A stretch of DNA of 64,000 nt from Muribaculaceae bacterium (GCA_022484565.1 JAKVKZ010000002.1:1-64000), one strand, 5' to 3'; positions 27,440 to 36,932 are shown, counted from the first letter of the stretch. Notes: generated by a model from the sequence alone, not told the origin. Numbers and translations are program-made.

Positions 27440-28687
27440 ATGCGAAACGGGAGCGAGATGCGCATGACAAGGATATTGGCTATGACAGCCTTAGTATTCT
27501 TGTCATGTGCATTTATGGCTGCCAATGCCGAAGAGCCTGATTCCACCTCAATTCAGCATAAACTCGGCTTTGAACTCCGCACTGCATACGTGCTGCCTAC
27601 CAATAACTTCCTGACAGGTGACTATGAAGGCGGTAAGGCAATCCGCGAATCATATTCGGCTCATGCACGCTATGCGTTCCAATTTTCTCCTGAAAGTCAG
27701 CGCGGAAAGATTTTCGGTGAGCCATATCAAGGAATCGGTGCAGCATTCTATACTTTCAACCAAACAGAGCATCTGGGAAGTCCATTTGCTTTATACGCAT
27801 TTCAAGGGTCAAGCCTTAAACGGCTGTCGGCAACGGCTTCGCTGAATTATGAGTGGAATTTCGGCGTGTCGGCAGGGTGGAAGCCATATAATGCCGACAG
27901 TAATTCACAAAATCACTCAATAGGGTCGAAAATAGATGCCTATATAGATGCCAATATTTATGTGCGCTGGCGGTTGTCGAAAGAAATTGACCTGCTGACA
28001 GGCATCGGGTTCACACATTTTTCAAATGGCAACACGGAACTGCCAAACGCTGGGCTGAATCTGCTCGGTGCCAGAATCGGAATTGTTTACAATCTGAACA
28101 GTTCGCATGAAATGGCAAAGAAGCAGGCATTAATACTTCCGTTCCCGAAGCATTTCAGCTGCGATGTGATGTGGTTCGGCTCATGGAAACGCAAGGGAAT
28201 CAATGTGGGTGACGGACAAATGATGGCAGCATCGGACGCTTACGCAGTGACTGGATTCAATATCAATCCAATGTGGAATTTCGACTACCGGCTAAGGATA
28301 GGAGCATCGGTTGACGGCTATTACGACGCAAGCGCCAATTTGGTGATGGATGATTATATTGTGCCATTGGGAGGTAACAATAAATTAAGCGAGGAAGAAC
28401 TTAACAACAATATAATCACACCGCCTGTAAGAAAGCAATGCGCCCTTGGCCTTTCCGCGAGAGCAGAATATGTGATGCCATATTTCAGCATCAATTTCGG
28501 ACTGGGAAGAAACCTGATTGCGAGCGGCGACCTAAAATCGTGGTACCAAATATTAGCCCTGAAGATTGGGATTACCCGAAACACATTCCTTCATGTGGGA
28601 TACAGTCTGCTGGATTTCCACACTCCGAATTTCCTGATGCTTGGAATAGGGTTCAGAATCGGCAATAAATATCCTAAATTGAAGTAG
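27440..28687 (+). CDS. PagL-like lipid A 3-O-deacylase (acyloxyacyl hydrolase family)
   Basis: A 415-residue outer membrane protein with an export signal (LAMTALVFLSCAFMAANA) and beta-barrel-like strands. The segment LLTGIGFTHFSNGNTELPNAGLN holds H193 and S195, which match the catalytic His-x-Ser of PagL; that family removes an acyl chain from lipid A. The protein is about twice the size of PagL: a second barrel-like half ends in a phenylalanine-rich terminus. ATGs at 27440, 27458 and 27464 are all possible starts. Third gene of the pyrE operon. Activity is inferred from the motif. Confidence 0.72.
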   Translation: MRNGSEMRMTRILAMTALVFLSCAFMAANAEEPDSTSIQHKLGFELRTAYVLPTNNFLTGDYEGGKAIRESYSAHARYAFQFSPESQRGKIFGEPYQGIGAAFYTFNQTEHLGSPFALYAFQGSSLKRLSATASLNYEWNFGVSAGWKPYNADSNSQNHSIGSKIDAYIDANIYVRWRLSKEIDLLTGIGFTHFSNGNTELPNAGLNLLGARIGIVYNLNSSHEMAKKQALILPFPKHFSCDVMWFGSWKRKGINVGDGQMMAASDAYAVTGFNINPMWNFDYRLRIGASVDGYYDASANLVMDDYIVPLGGNNKLSEEELNNNIITPPVRKQCALGLSARAEYVMPYFSINFGLGRNLIASGDLKSWYQILALKIGITRNTFLHVGYSLLDFHTPNFLMLGIGFRIGNKYPKLK

Positions 28688-28706
28688 CAATTACCTGTGG
28701 GCTATG

Positions 28707-28741
28707 AAAAAAAGTTTCAGAGTTGGGTTTGAACACTTTTT
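28707..28741. terminator. Bidirectional terminator after the PagL-like gene
   Basis: AAAAAGTTTCA (28709-28719) pairs with TGAACACTTTTT (28730-28741) with one bulged base, with A- and T-rich ends on both sides. It lies between the convergent pyrE operon and rimO. Confidence 0.55.
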
Positions 28742-28962
28742 ACGCCTGTAAAGCATTGAGCCATTGATATGTTACAAAGGTGTTCACGGCTAGGCGCATC
28801 ACACACAAGTGCAAGGTTTTCACCCAAAAAGTCTGATGGAATTTCCACGATTCAAACCGCATTTCCGAGGCAAGAATCATGAATGAAACCGCACTAAAAA
28901 CAAGGCAAAAATAATGATAATCTTATGCCAAAAATCAAGGAAACGGGACAATAGGAATCAGA

Positions 28963-30264
28963 TTATTCAGCGCTGAGAGTTCCAATCAGTTCAAAAGGCA
29001 TGGCTTCGGTGATGGTGACTTGATAAAACTCACCGATGGATAGGGGCGCAGTCTTTTTCACCAGAACTTCAGGGTCAACTTCAGGAGAATCGAACTGAGT
29101 GCGTCCAACAAAATAATCATTGTCCTCACGGTCGATAATCACGCGGAAAGTCTTGCCGATTTTTGCCTCATTCAATTCAAGAGCAATTCCCTCCTGAATT
29201 TCCATGATTTCAGCCAACCGTTTATCCTTAACATCCTGAGGAATGTCGTCGGTGAAGGCGGAGGCCCCATAAGTACCTTCCTCCTCGCTGTAGGCAAAAG
29301 CCCCCATACGATCGAAACGGGCAGTGCGGACAAACTCCTTCAATTCCTCAAACTCCTCGGCACCCTCGCCCGGGAAGCCTACCATAAGAGTAGTGCGGAT
29401 GTGAATGCCAGGCACCTCACGGCGCAGGCGGGCAATCAATTCGAGAGTGTCTTTTTTTGAGATATGGCGACGCATATTCGTCAGAACCTTGTCGCTGATA
29501 TGCTGGAGCGCAATATCGAGATACTTGCAAACATTGTCGTGGCGAGCCATGACGGGAAGAATGCCGTAAGGGAACTGCGCGGGATAAGCATAGTGCAGAC
29601 GAATCCATTCCACACCGGGAATTTGAGCCATGCGGTCGATAAGTTCAGGAAGCATCATTTTGCCATAAAGGTCAACGCCATAGGAAGACAAGTCCTGAGC
29701 AATCACATTGAATTCCTTAACGCCTTTTGCCACAAGCGATTCCACTTCAGCGAGAAGCTGTTCCATCGGTACGGAAGTGTGGCGACCTGTGATTAAAGGA
29801 ATTGCGCAGAAGGCGCAAAAACGATTGCAACCTTCAGATATTTTAAGATAAGCGAAATGCGACGGGGTGGTGAGAATACGTTCGTAAGGTTTTGTGGGAG
29901 GGTTCTGCTTTTTCAAATCCGAAATAAGGTTAGCCCAATCGAATTTGCCATAGAACTTGTCAACTTCAGGAATTTCCATCTTCAGCTCATCGAAATAGCG
30001 TTGTGAGAGGCATCCCATTACATAAAGATGACGGATGCGGCCCTGCTTTTTCGCCTGAACATATTGCAGAATAGTATTTACAGATTCCTCTTTGGCATCG
30101 CCTATAAATCCACATGTGTTTATCACAACAATCTCGCCGCACACATTGTCGGAATCGTGAGCCACATCGTAACCTACGTCCTTGAAACGTTTCAGCAGAC
30201 GTTCGGAGTCCACCAGATTTTTTGAACAACCCAGTGTGATAACATCGATTCTATTTTTCTTCAT
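28963..30264 (-). CDS. rimO: Ribosomal protein S12 methylthiotransferase
   Basis: A 433-residue radical-SAM enzyme that adds a methylthio group to an aspartate of ribosomal protein S12. The N-terminal UPF0004 domain starts MKKNRIDVITLGCSKNLVDSE and carries the auxiliary-cluster cysteines. The radical-SAM motif CNRFCAFCAIP is seen in the middle, and a TRAM domain forms the C terminus (GKTFRVIIDREDNDYFVGR). LGCSKNLVDSE separates RimO from MiaB. It begins 24 nt after ftsY and is co-transcribed with it. Confidence 0.96.
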   Translation of the reverse strand: MKKNRIDVITLGCSKNLVDSERLLKRFKDVGYDVAHDSDNVCGEIVVINTCGFIGDAKEESVNTILQYVQAKKQGRIRHLYVMGCLSQRYFDELKMEIPEVDKFYGKFDWANLISDLKKQNPPTKPYERILTTPSHFAYLKISEGCNRFCAFCAIPLITGRHTSVPMEQLLAEVESLVAKGVKEFNVIAQDLSSYGVDLYGKMMLPELIDRMAQIPGVEWIRLHYAYPAQFPYGILPVMARHDNVCKYLDIALQHISDKVLTNMRRHISKKDTLELIARLRREVPGIHIRTTLMVGFPGEGAEEFEELKEFVRTARFDRMGAFAYSEEEGTYGASAFTDDIPQDVKDKRLAEIMEIQEGIALELNEAKIGKTFRVIIDREDNDYFVGRTQFDSPEVDPEVLVKKTAPLSIGEFYQVTITEAMPFELIGTLSAE

Positions 30265-30288
30265 CTTATTGATTGCGAAGCAAACTGA

Positions 30289-31245
30289 TTATTTGCCGAA
30301 GAGGGATTTAACAAATTCATCCTTGTGGAACACCTGAAGATCCTCCATGCCTTCGCCAAGTCCGATATATTTAACAGGAATCTTGAATTGGTCGCTTATG
30401 CCAATCACCACACCGCCTTTGGCAGTGCCGTCGAGTTTTGTGACAGCAAGCTCATTGACATCGGTTGCGGCAACAAACTGCTTGGCCTGCTCAAACGCAT
30501 TCTGCCCAGTGGAGCCATCAAGAACGAGAAGGACTTCCTCAGGAGCATCGGGTATGACCTTGCGCATCACATTCTTAATCTTGGTGAGTTCGTCCATAAG
30601 TCCCTTTTTGTTGTGAAGACGTCCGGCAGTGTCGATAATGACAACATCGGCATTTTGAGCCTTAGCGGAAGAAACAGCATCGAAAGCCACAGACGCGGGG
30701 TCAGACCCCATTTGCTGCTTAACGACAGGCACTCCTACGCGTTCGCCCCAAATGTCGAGCTGCTCAACAGCAGCAGCCCTGAAAGTGTCGGCTGCACCAA
30801 GAATAACCTTGTTGCCAGCCTTTTTATATTGGTATGCAAGTTTGCCGATAGTAGTGGTCTTACCCACACCATTCACGCCAACCACCAAAATCACATAAGG
30901 CTTTTTATCGGCAGGAACCTGAAAATCATCGCTGCTGTCAGTGCTGTTTTCAGCAAGGAGTTCTGTGATTTCTTCGCAAAGGAGGTCGTTGAGTTCGGAA
31001 GCGCTAACGTATTTGTCGCGAGCCACACGTTCCTGAATGCGGTCGAGAATTTTCAGAGTGGTGTCGACGCCAACATCGGAAGAGATGAAAACCTCTTCAA
31101 GATTGTCGAGAACATCATCATCAATTTTAGACTTTCCGGCAATGGCACGAGTAAGTTTGGAAAACAGTCCGCCCTTAGTTTTTGACAATCCTTTGTCGAG
31201 CGTTTCCTTCTTTTCCTTTGAGAACAAATTAAAAAAGCTCCCCAT
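30289..31245 (-). CDS. ftsY: Signal recognition particle receptor FtsY
   Basis: A 318-residue GTPase that docks the SRP at the inner membrane. The NG domain is complete: P-loop GVNGVGKTTTIGKLA, DTFRAAAVEQL, G3 DTAGRLHNK and G4 TKLDGTAKGG. The acidic A domain is nearly absent, as in other short FtsY proteins, and the N terminus MGSFFNLFSKEKKE can form the membrane-binding helix. A -7 box (TAACTTTGC, minus strand, 31276-31268) precedes it. The matching SRP RNA gene lies at 6245. Confidence 0.96.
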   Translation of the reverse strand: MGSFFNLFSKEKKETLDKGLSKTKGGLFSKLTRAIAGKSKIDDDVLDNLEEVFISSDVGVDTTLKILDRIQERVARDKYVSASELNDLLCEEITELLAENSTDSSDDFQVPADKKPYVILVVGVNGVGKTTTIGKLAYQYKKAGNKVILGAADTFRAAAVEQLDIWGERVGVPVVKQQMGSDPASVAFDAVSSAKAQNADVVIIDTAGRLHNKKGLMDELTKIKNVMRKVIPDAPEEVLLVLDGSTGQNAFEQAKQFVAATDVNELAVTKLDGTAKGGVVIGISDQFKIPVKYIGLGEGMEDLQVFHKDEFVKSLFGK

Positions 31246-31358
31246 ATCGCAACAAATTAATTAATATGCAAAGTTACTAAAAAAAATCCGTAATAAACCT
31301 ATGAGAGAAACTCAAATAAGGTAATGGTAATTAAATACGGCACATTCTATAGCTGCCA

Positions 31359-33803
31359 TCAGAATTCCACTACGGTGATACCTGCGCCTCCAAGCTGCAC
31401 ATGCTCATCGTGGAATGACTTTACGCCTCTAATAGTGGAAAGATATTGGCGGATACATTCACGAAGCGCACCAGTGCCAGTGCCATGAAGGATGCGGACA
31501 CGCTGCGAATTGAATTGCAGAGCATCGTCGATGAAATAGGTGACTGCCTGAACAGCCTCGTCCGCCCGCATACCACGGACATCAATATCTTCCTTGAACT
31601 GAAGTTGGCGTGAACGCAATTCATCGGAAGTTGACGAACTGACGAAAGATGCGGCCTTCTGCACAGCCTTAGGATGACGCAATGTGCGTTTAAGCCTTGA
31701 AACGCTGACGCGTGACTTGAAATTGCCGAAAGTGACAGTAGCCGTCTTTCCGCTAAGTTCGGTAATCTGACCTACCGAATCGCCATCGTCGAGGGTGACG
31801 AAATCGCCTGCGGCAATCGGTGCTGATGAAAGTTGCGGCTGTGGCTTCTGCGGCTGTTTGCGCTTTCTTGGTGTGGCCAAAGGACGCAATTTGATGCCTT
31901 CCTCATCGGCTGATGCAAGGCGCTGCTTGAACTCTTCAAGTTCCTGACGTACATCCTTAGTCTTTTCCTTTTCAGCCTGAGCCTTTTTTATCTCGCTGAT
32001 GGTGCGCTCTATGCTTGAATTGCTGCTCGCTATAATTTCGGCAGCTTCCGTCTTTGCCGCCTTGATGATTTCTTTGCGCTCGGCTTTCAGCTTTTCGAGC
32101 GATTCATTGTACTGTTCGGCTATCGCATCGAGTTTCTTTTCCTTAGCATGAATGTCGCTGCGCTTGTTTTCCCAATAACGGCGGTCGCGGGCAATGTCGA
32201 GGAGATATTTGTCCATGTTGATGTAATCGCTGCCCACAATGGATTCAGCTTCGGAAATAACATCCTGCGGCAGACCGATTTTACGTGCTATCTCCACAGC
32301 AAAAGAGCTGCCCGGATAGCCGATAGACAACTGGAACAATGGCCGCATACGCTGACGGTCGTAAAGCATAGCGCCGTTAACTATTCCATCAGTGGCATCG
32401 GCAAAATGCTTCAGATTCTGATAATGCGTGGTAATCACACCGAAGACCTGCCTGGAATTAAGCCGGCCAAGCACCGACTGAGCTATTGCGCCACCAATCT
32501 GAGGCTCGGTGCCGCCACCGAACTCGTCGATAAGGACAAGCGACTTGGCACTGCCGTGATTAAGGAACATTTTCATGTTGGTGAGGTGAGAACTGTAGGT
32601 GCTGAGATCGTCCTCGATAGACTGCTCGTCGCCGATGTCGATGAAAAGGTCGGAGAAAACGCCTATGTGAGAATTTTCATAAACGGGCGGAATTATGCCG
32701 CATTGCGTCATGTACTGGATTATTCCGACAGTTTTCAGACACACGGATTTGCCTCCGGCATTAGGGCCAGAAATAAGAAGAATCCTATCGGCAGAGGAGA
32801 GAGATATGTTAAGCGGCACAACCTGTTTGCCCTGCTCGCGCAACGAGAGCAGAAGGCCAGGATGAACAGCGTGATACCAATCAATTTGCGGTTCGCGCTC
32901 AATATGCGGCATTTTAGCATCAATGTCGGTGGCAAACAACGCCTTGGCGCGGACGAAATCAATAAGTCCGAGGATGCGGTAGGAATCGAGAAGATTATCA
33001 ATGTCGGGACGGACAGCGTCGGCAACAGTGACGAGAATCCTGATGATTTCCCTGCGTTCGTCGGATTGAAGTTCACGGATATTATTGTTGGCCTCTACAA
33101 TTTCGGCAGGCTCGATGAAAATAGTCTTGCCTGTGGCAGATTCATCATGTACAATTCCATGAAATTTGCGCTTGTTAGCGGGAGAAACAGGAATGACAAG
33201 ACGACCGTCGCGCATGGAAGGAGCAACATCCTTGTCAAGAATCCCGGACTGGCGTCCAGCACTCATGATTCGGCGGAGAATGCCGTTGATGCTGGCGGTG
33301 GTGGAAGCAATTGAGCGGCGAATGTCGTGAAGTTCAGGTGAGGCATTGTCCTTGATGTGTCCAAATTTGTCGAGGACACGGTCAATCTGGGCAATAATGG
33401 CAGGGAAAGCCTGCATTGGCGCCACCATAGCCGTGAGAGCCGGAAATTGCGGTTTTGACTCGCCATCGGGGAGAGCAAAGAATTTGACAATATTCCCGAT
33501 AGTGTCGAGAGAGCGGCGGAGATTGAAAAGGTCGTCCTCGGTCATGAAAGAACCTGCCGCACGGATTGCAGTGAGCGAAGGAGTAAGGTCGAAGAAATAG
33601 TTAAGCGGAAATTCCACGCTGCTTTGGATGATGGACAGAAATTCATTGGTCTGAGCGAGCAGCTTGGTCACCACATCAAAGTTAGGAGAAAATGTCATCG
33701 CCTCACATTGAGCCACGCCAAGCGGACTCATGCAATGTGACTGGATGAGGTGCCTGACAGCCGAAAATCCGACTTTGTCTTCGAAATTACTGGGGTAAAT
33801 CAT
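31359..33803 (-). CDS. mutS2: Endonuclease MutS2 with Smr domain
   Basis: An 814-residue MutS-family protein. The ATPase has Walker A ISGPNAGGKSVCLKT and LVLIDEFGGGTEP; a long coiled coil follows (about 520-620), and the C-terminal Smr nuclease domain has DVRGMRADEA and ILHGTGTGALRE. There is no mismatch-recognition domain, so it is MutS2, which acts on branched DNA or on collided ribosomes. The promoter is TTG, 20 nt, TAACTTTGC (minus strand, 33815-33807), and the ATG comes 3 nt later, so the message is probably leaderless. Confidence 0.95.
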   Translation of the reverse strand: MIYPSNFEDKVGFSAVRHLIQSHCMSPLGVAQCEAMTFSPNFDVVTKLLAQTNEFLSIIQSSVEFPLNYFFDLTPSLTAIRAAGSFMTEDDLFNLRRSLDTIGNIVKFFALPDGESKPQFPALTAMVAPMQAFPAIIAQIDRVLDKFGHIKDNASPELHDIRRSIASTTASINGILRRIMSAGRQSGILDKDVAPSMRDGRLVIPVSPANKRKFHGIVHDESATGKTIFIEPAEIVEANNNIRELQSDERREIIRILVTVADAVRPDIDNLLDSYRILGLIDFVRAKALFATDIDAKMPHIEREPQIDWYHAVHPGLLLSLREQGKQVVPLNISLSSADRILLISGPNAGGKSVCLKTVGIIQYMTQCGIIPPVYENSHIGVFSDLFIDIGDEQSIEDDLSTYSSHLTNMKMFLNHGSAKSLVLIDEFGGGTEPQIGGAIAQSVLGRLNSRQVFGVITTHYQNLKHFADATDGIVNGAMLYDRQRMRPLFQLSIGYPGSSFAVEIARKIGLPQDVISEAESIVGSDYINMDKYLLDIARDRRYWENKRSDIHAKEKKLDAIAEQYNESLEKLKAERKEIIKAAKTEAAEIIASSNSSIERTISEIKKAQAEKEKTKDVRQELEEFKQRLASADEEGIKLRPLATPRKRKQPQKPQPQLSSAPIAAGDFVTLDDGDSVGQITELSGKTATVTFGNFKSRVSVSRLKRTLRHPKAVQKAASFVSSSTSDELRSRQLQFKEDIDVRGMRADEAVQAVTYFIDDALQFNSQRVRILHGTGTGALRECIRQYLSTIRGVKSFHDEHVQLGGAGITVVEF

Positions 33804-33806
33804 AGC

Positions 33807-33838
33807 GCAAAGTTAGCGAGTTTCAGCGTCATAGCCAA
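33807..33838 (-). promoter_or_regulatory. mutS2 promoter (leaderless)
   Basis: On the minus strand TTG (33838-33836), a 20-nt spacer and TAACTTTGC (33815-33807); GCT, then the mutS2 ATG. Confidence 0.75.
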
Positions 33839-33928
33839 TATTAAAGAATTATTTTTATGCTGATGAAGAAAAGGCTGATTTCGCAAGCAGGCGGTAACAG
33901 AGGAGAAAAAGAAGTTTTGCCGCAGATA

Positions 33929-33960
33929 TTGCGGAGTAAGCAGAAATGGAGTAAATTTGC
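33929..33960 (+). promoter_or_regulatory. Promoter of the 33978 gene
   Basis: TTG (33929-33931), 20-nt spacer, TAAATTTGC (33952-33960). The ATG follows 17 nt later. Confidence 0.7.
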
Positions 33961-33977
33961 AGTGTAAAACCACAATA

Positions 33978-34706
33978 ATGAGAGAAAGAGATAAAAAAGG
34001 AGATTCTTTAGAGGACCTGAATGCAGTGAAGCCACTAAAGGCGAATGAAATCGAGCCAAAGACCAAGATAAAGGACATTGTCAGCTCATTTCCTGAAACG
34101 GCAACGATTTTTGCCAATTACGGGGGCATAGGCGACGGTGAACAGTCGGTGGAATCGTTTTGCTTCGCCAGAGGGATCGACGTGCTTTCAGTGTGGAACG
34201 ATATAACCGCAAAGGTGAAAATTGAAGCCGCACGGCCAGTGAGCAATCCGCAATTCACAGTTGAACCGAAATCCACAGAGCCAAAATGCTGGTTTTGCGG
34301 AACAGGCAAACCTCAAAAGGCATTCTGTTATGACGTGAATCTTGTGAAGGTGATAGGCAAACAGGAAAGTGCAGACAGAGAAATAACGACAATACAGAAA
34401 ACGACAGTATTTATACCACGTTGCGAGCAATGCGCGAGGACACATGATGTGCGCCATTCGGTGGCATTGGGTTTGGCGATAGTGATTTGCGTGCTGACAC
34501 TTGCCGGAAGTATGCTGGCAGCCGAGGCAATCACCGCATGGAACATATTCATATCGCTTATTTTCAGCTTATTGCTCGCCATAGGAATATATTATGGCGT
34601 GAAGTGGGCGATAAGCAAGATATTCAAGACAAGGAACTACAGCGACGTGCATAATTACCCGGCAATTGTGGAATTGCTGACAAAAGGCTGGTCGCTGGAA
34701 GAATAA
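33978..34706 (+). CDS. Membrane protein with DUF542-like N terminus and Cys pairs
   Basis: A 242-residue protein without a family I can name with certainty. Residues 28-80 (IKDIVSSFPETATIFANYGG to FCFARGIDVLSVWNDI) resemble the small helical DUF542/DUF1858 domain found at the N terminus of the iron-sulfur repair protein RIC/ScdA, but the Cys-Cys of that domain is missing. A CWFCGTG and a CEQCARTH pair about 50 residues apart could bind one zinc ion. Two membrane helices follow (about 170-215). The start at 33978 fits the promoter. It is monocistronic and converges on the ATPase gene. Confidence 0.4.
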   Translation: MRERDKKGDSLEDLNAVKPLKANEIEPKTKIKDIVSSFPETATIFANYGGIGDGEQSVESFCFARGIDVLSVWNDITAKVKIEAARPVSNPQFTVEPKSTEPKCWFCGTGKPQKAFCYDVNLVKVIGKQESADREITTIQKTTVFIPRCEQCARTHDVRHSVALGLAIVICVLTLAGSMLAAEAITAWNIFISLIFSLLLAIGIYYGVKWAISKIFKTRNYSDVHNYPAIVELLTKGWSLEE

Positions 34707-34783
34707 AAATAAGGCATGTGAATCAGAAATTATCCTGCTTCAACATGTCTAAATTATAAAGTATTCAGAAGCAAATGCCAGCA

Positions 34784-35986
34784 TCAATACAAGAAACCGA
34801 ATAGCCAAAGAGGAATGCGATTGTGATGCCCATATTCGATATTTCCTATTGCAAGATAGCTGTTGGGCAAATCTTTAATCTGATTAAAAGTTTTGTAATC
34901 GCCTCCAACCTCAAATGTGAAGCTTTCATCAACAAGAAAATCTCCAGTGCCAGTGAAAGATAGCTCATGCTGCTGCTTCAACTGATTGGCAAAGAAAGTT
35001 TCACGAACATTGCCAATTTCGACATTTGATGATAGAGCGTACATCAAATTGGTGTTGTCGAAATAGATTTTTTCTGGTTTTGCCAACTGACTGAATTTTT
35101 TCTTGCCTGAATACAGTACCGTGAGCAAAGCAGCATCGTTGAGCATGGAAAGCATCTTGATGACCATCTGGCGCGAAGTTTCGAGCAGGGTGCCCATTTT
35201 AGTGACATTCAGCTGAAATGGAACCGACGTGGAAATTATGGAGAGAAAACGTTTCATCTTCGCAATGGTGAGATGCTCGACATAGTTTACACTCGGTAAA
35301 TCCACATCGAGGATAGTGGAGATAATTTGCTGAAGTTCTATTGGGTAAGCCTCAAGAACATCCTTGTAAATAGGGTAATAGCCATGCCGCAAATATTCTT
35401 CGAATAAAGGAAGAACTTTTATTTTTGAAACGATTTCCTTTTCTATGTCGGAATGTCCATCCAAAATATCCTGCAAAGGATAAGGTTTGAATTTTCCTTT
35501 GTCCTGAAATTCAATGTACTCTCTGAATGAAAGTCCCGGCATATTATAGAACAGGCAACGGCGTGACAAATCGGCTTGACGCATATTGATGTTGAGCATA
35601 GAAGATCCAGAGAAAACTATATGCAGCAAGGGGTAGCCATCGTAAATGTTCTTGAGTTCCTGCGCCCAATTATCGTAAGGATAACGATGCACCTCGTCGA
35701 TGAAAATATGCGTACCACCATGGGTGTAGTGATATTCAACCAACTCAATAAGCCTGTGCTCGGAGAACCATAAATCATCAAGAGAAACATAAACTGCCTG
35801 CCCGGAATTGAAATTCCGGATTTTCATTCGCTGCAACATCAGCGTCGTTTTCCCGACACCTCTTGCACCTTTTATGCAAATCATGCGGGAGTCCCAAAGA
35901 ATTTTTTCATAAAGGAACCGGATACACGTCATATTCACAGCGGATACCAAGCGAGCTGATTTAATGTAAAGGTCGGATATTTCCAT
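34784..35986 (-). CDS. AAA ATPase of the AAA_14/DUF4143 family
   Basis: A 400-residue protein with Walker A GARGVGKTT (residues 40-48), Walker B HIFIDEVH (93-100), a sensor region IVFSGSSMLNI, and a C-terminal DUF4143 region ending in EYGHHNRIPLWLFGFLY. This family is abundant and often multi-copy in Bacteroidales genomes; its role is unknown, with a DNA-related or defence function suspected. The gene stands alone, and its upstream region has three regularly spaced 16-bp repeats, which suggests dedicated regulation. A -7 box (TATATTTGC, minus strand, 36018-36010) gives a short leader. Confidence 0.85.
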   Translation of the reverse strand: MEISDLYIKSARLVSAVNMTCIRFLYEKILWDSRMICIKGARGVGKTTLMLQRMKIRNFNSGQAVYVSLDDLWFSEHRLIELVEYHYTHGGTHIFIDEVHRYPYDNWAQELKNIYDGYPLLHIVFSGSSMLNINMRQADLSRRCLFYNMPGLSFREYIEFQDKGKFKPYPLQDILDGHSDIEKEIVSKIKVLPLFEEYLRHGYYPIYKDVLEAYPIELQQIISTILDVDLPSVNYVEHLTIAKMKRFLSIISTSVPFQLNVTKMGTLLETSRQMVIKMLSMLNDAALLTVLYSGKKKFSQLAKPEKIYFDNTNLMYALSSNVEIGNVRETFFANQLKQQHELSFTGTGDFLVDESFTFEVGGDYKTFNQIKDLPNSYLAIGNIEYGHHNRIPLWLFGFLY

Positions 35987-36026
35987 AATTCATGAATTAA
36001 ATTGATGCTGCAAATATACTAAAAAT

Positions 36027-36170
36027 GTTACTTACAAATAACAAAATAGGAGAAAATTGTTATTTACAGATAACAAAATCAGCTGAAAACGTTACTTGGA
36101 GATAACGTTTTTGGGGCATGAAAATAGATGAATTGGGCTGACTATGCTGGAAATCAGTTACTTGTAAATA
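36027..36170. repeat. Iterated 16-bp repeats upstream of the ATPase gene
   Basis: GTTACTTACAAATAAC (36027-36042), GTTATTTACAGATAAC (36059-36074) and GTTACTTGGAGATAAC (36091-36106) are spaced exactly 32 bp start to start. A fourth, decayed copy GTTACTTGTAAATA lies at 36157-36170. Each has GTTA/TAAC arms. Copy 1 lies directly upstream of the ATPase -7 box, so this looks like a regulator array. Confidence 0.75.
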
Positions 36171-36188
36171 TGATGGGTGAAGAATGAA

Positions 36189-36932
36189 TTAATCTTTGGA
36201 ATTGCCAGTGCTTACTGGAAAGACGCGCCAAAGAAAAGAAGGAATAAGACGCCAGAAAAGCACCAAGACGGAATAACGCCAATCAATAATCTTGACATGG
36301 CGACGATGAATTATGGCACGATAGATTGAGTGCGCCACACGTTCGGGACGGAGCAGCATAGGGTAGTGGTTGCCGTCGTCGAGAAGCGGTGTGTCGACAA
36401 ATCCTGGACGGATGTCGGTGACATGAATATTCAAGTGCTGCAAATGAACCAATTGGGCGAGGGCAGTGAGATATGTGGCCTGATAACTTTTTGAGGCACT
36501 ATAGCTGGCCGCGACACCAATGCCACGAGTAGCAGCGATTGATGAGATAGCAGCGATGTGACCTGAACCTCTTAATTTGAAATAATTGAGAGCGGCATTA
36601 ATCATGGCGGTGAAGCCAGTGACATCAACGGAAATTGTGGACATTTCAACATCGAGGTCAACGTCGGGGTTCTGAAAGCCGACACCAGAGGCGAGGAAAA
36701 ACACATCCATTCCACCGATTTTGGTGATTAGGTCGTAGAGACGATTGTCAGCACCTTCCTCACAGACATCTATCTCTTGCATTTCCACCTGAAGCGGAGC
36801 TTCGGACTGAAGTTCACGCAATTTTTCCTCGTTACGCGAGGCAATGCCAACCCGCCAACCTGCCTTGATGAATTCACGGGCAACACAGCGGCCAATTCCT
36901 GAAGAAGCACCGATGATGACTATTTTCTTCAT
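36189..36932 (-). CDS. Short-chain dehydrogenase/reductase
   Basis: A 247-residue classical SDR. The NAD(P) motif is GASSGIGRCVA (residues 8-18), the catalytic triad is in the expected order with ISSIA, then YSASKSYQATY (Y and K), and R in ASRN near residue 32 suggests NADP(H). The C-terminal segment SVLVLFWRLIPSFLWRVFPV is hydrophobic and may tether it to the membrane. It is the last gene of a six-gene minus-strand operon that starts at 40373. Substrate unknown. Confidence 0.9.
   Translation of the reverse strand: MKKIVIIGASSGIGRCVAREFIKAGWRVGIASRNEEKLRELQSEAPLQVEMQEIDVCEEGADNRLYDLITKIGGMDVFFLASGVGFQNPDVDLDVEMSTISVDVTGFTAMINAALNYFKLRGSGHIAAISSIAATRGIGVAASYSASKSYQATYLTALAQLVHLQHLNIHVTDIRPGFVDTPLLDDGNHYPMLLRPERVAHSIYRAIIHRRHVKIIDWRYSVLVLFWRLIPSFLWRVFPVSTGNSKD

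Noticed and set aside
30325..31185. 286-codon frame on the plus strand
   Set aside because: Antisense to ftsY, which has all its GTPase motifs.
32148..33314. Long open frame (388 codons) on the plus strand
   Set aside because: It lies wholly antisense to mutS2, whose ATPase and Smr motifs are intact. The plus frame has no domain and no promoter.
36027..36170. CRISPR array
   Set aside because: The repeats are only 16 bp with 16-bp gaps, three copies, imperfect, and no cas gene is present.
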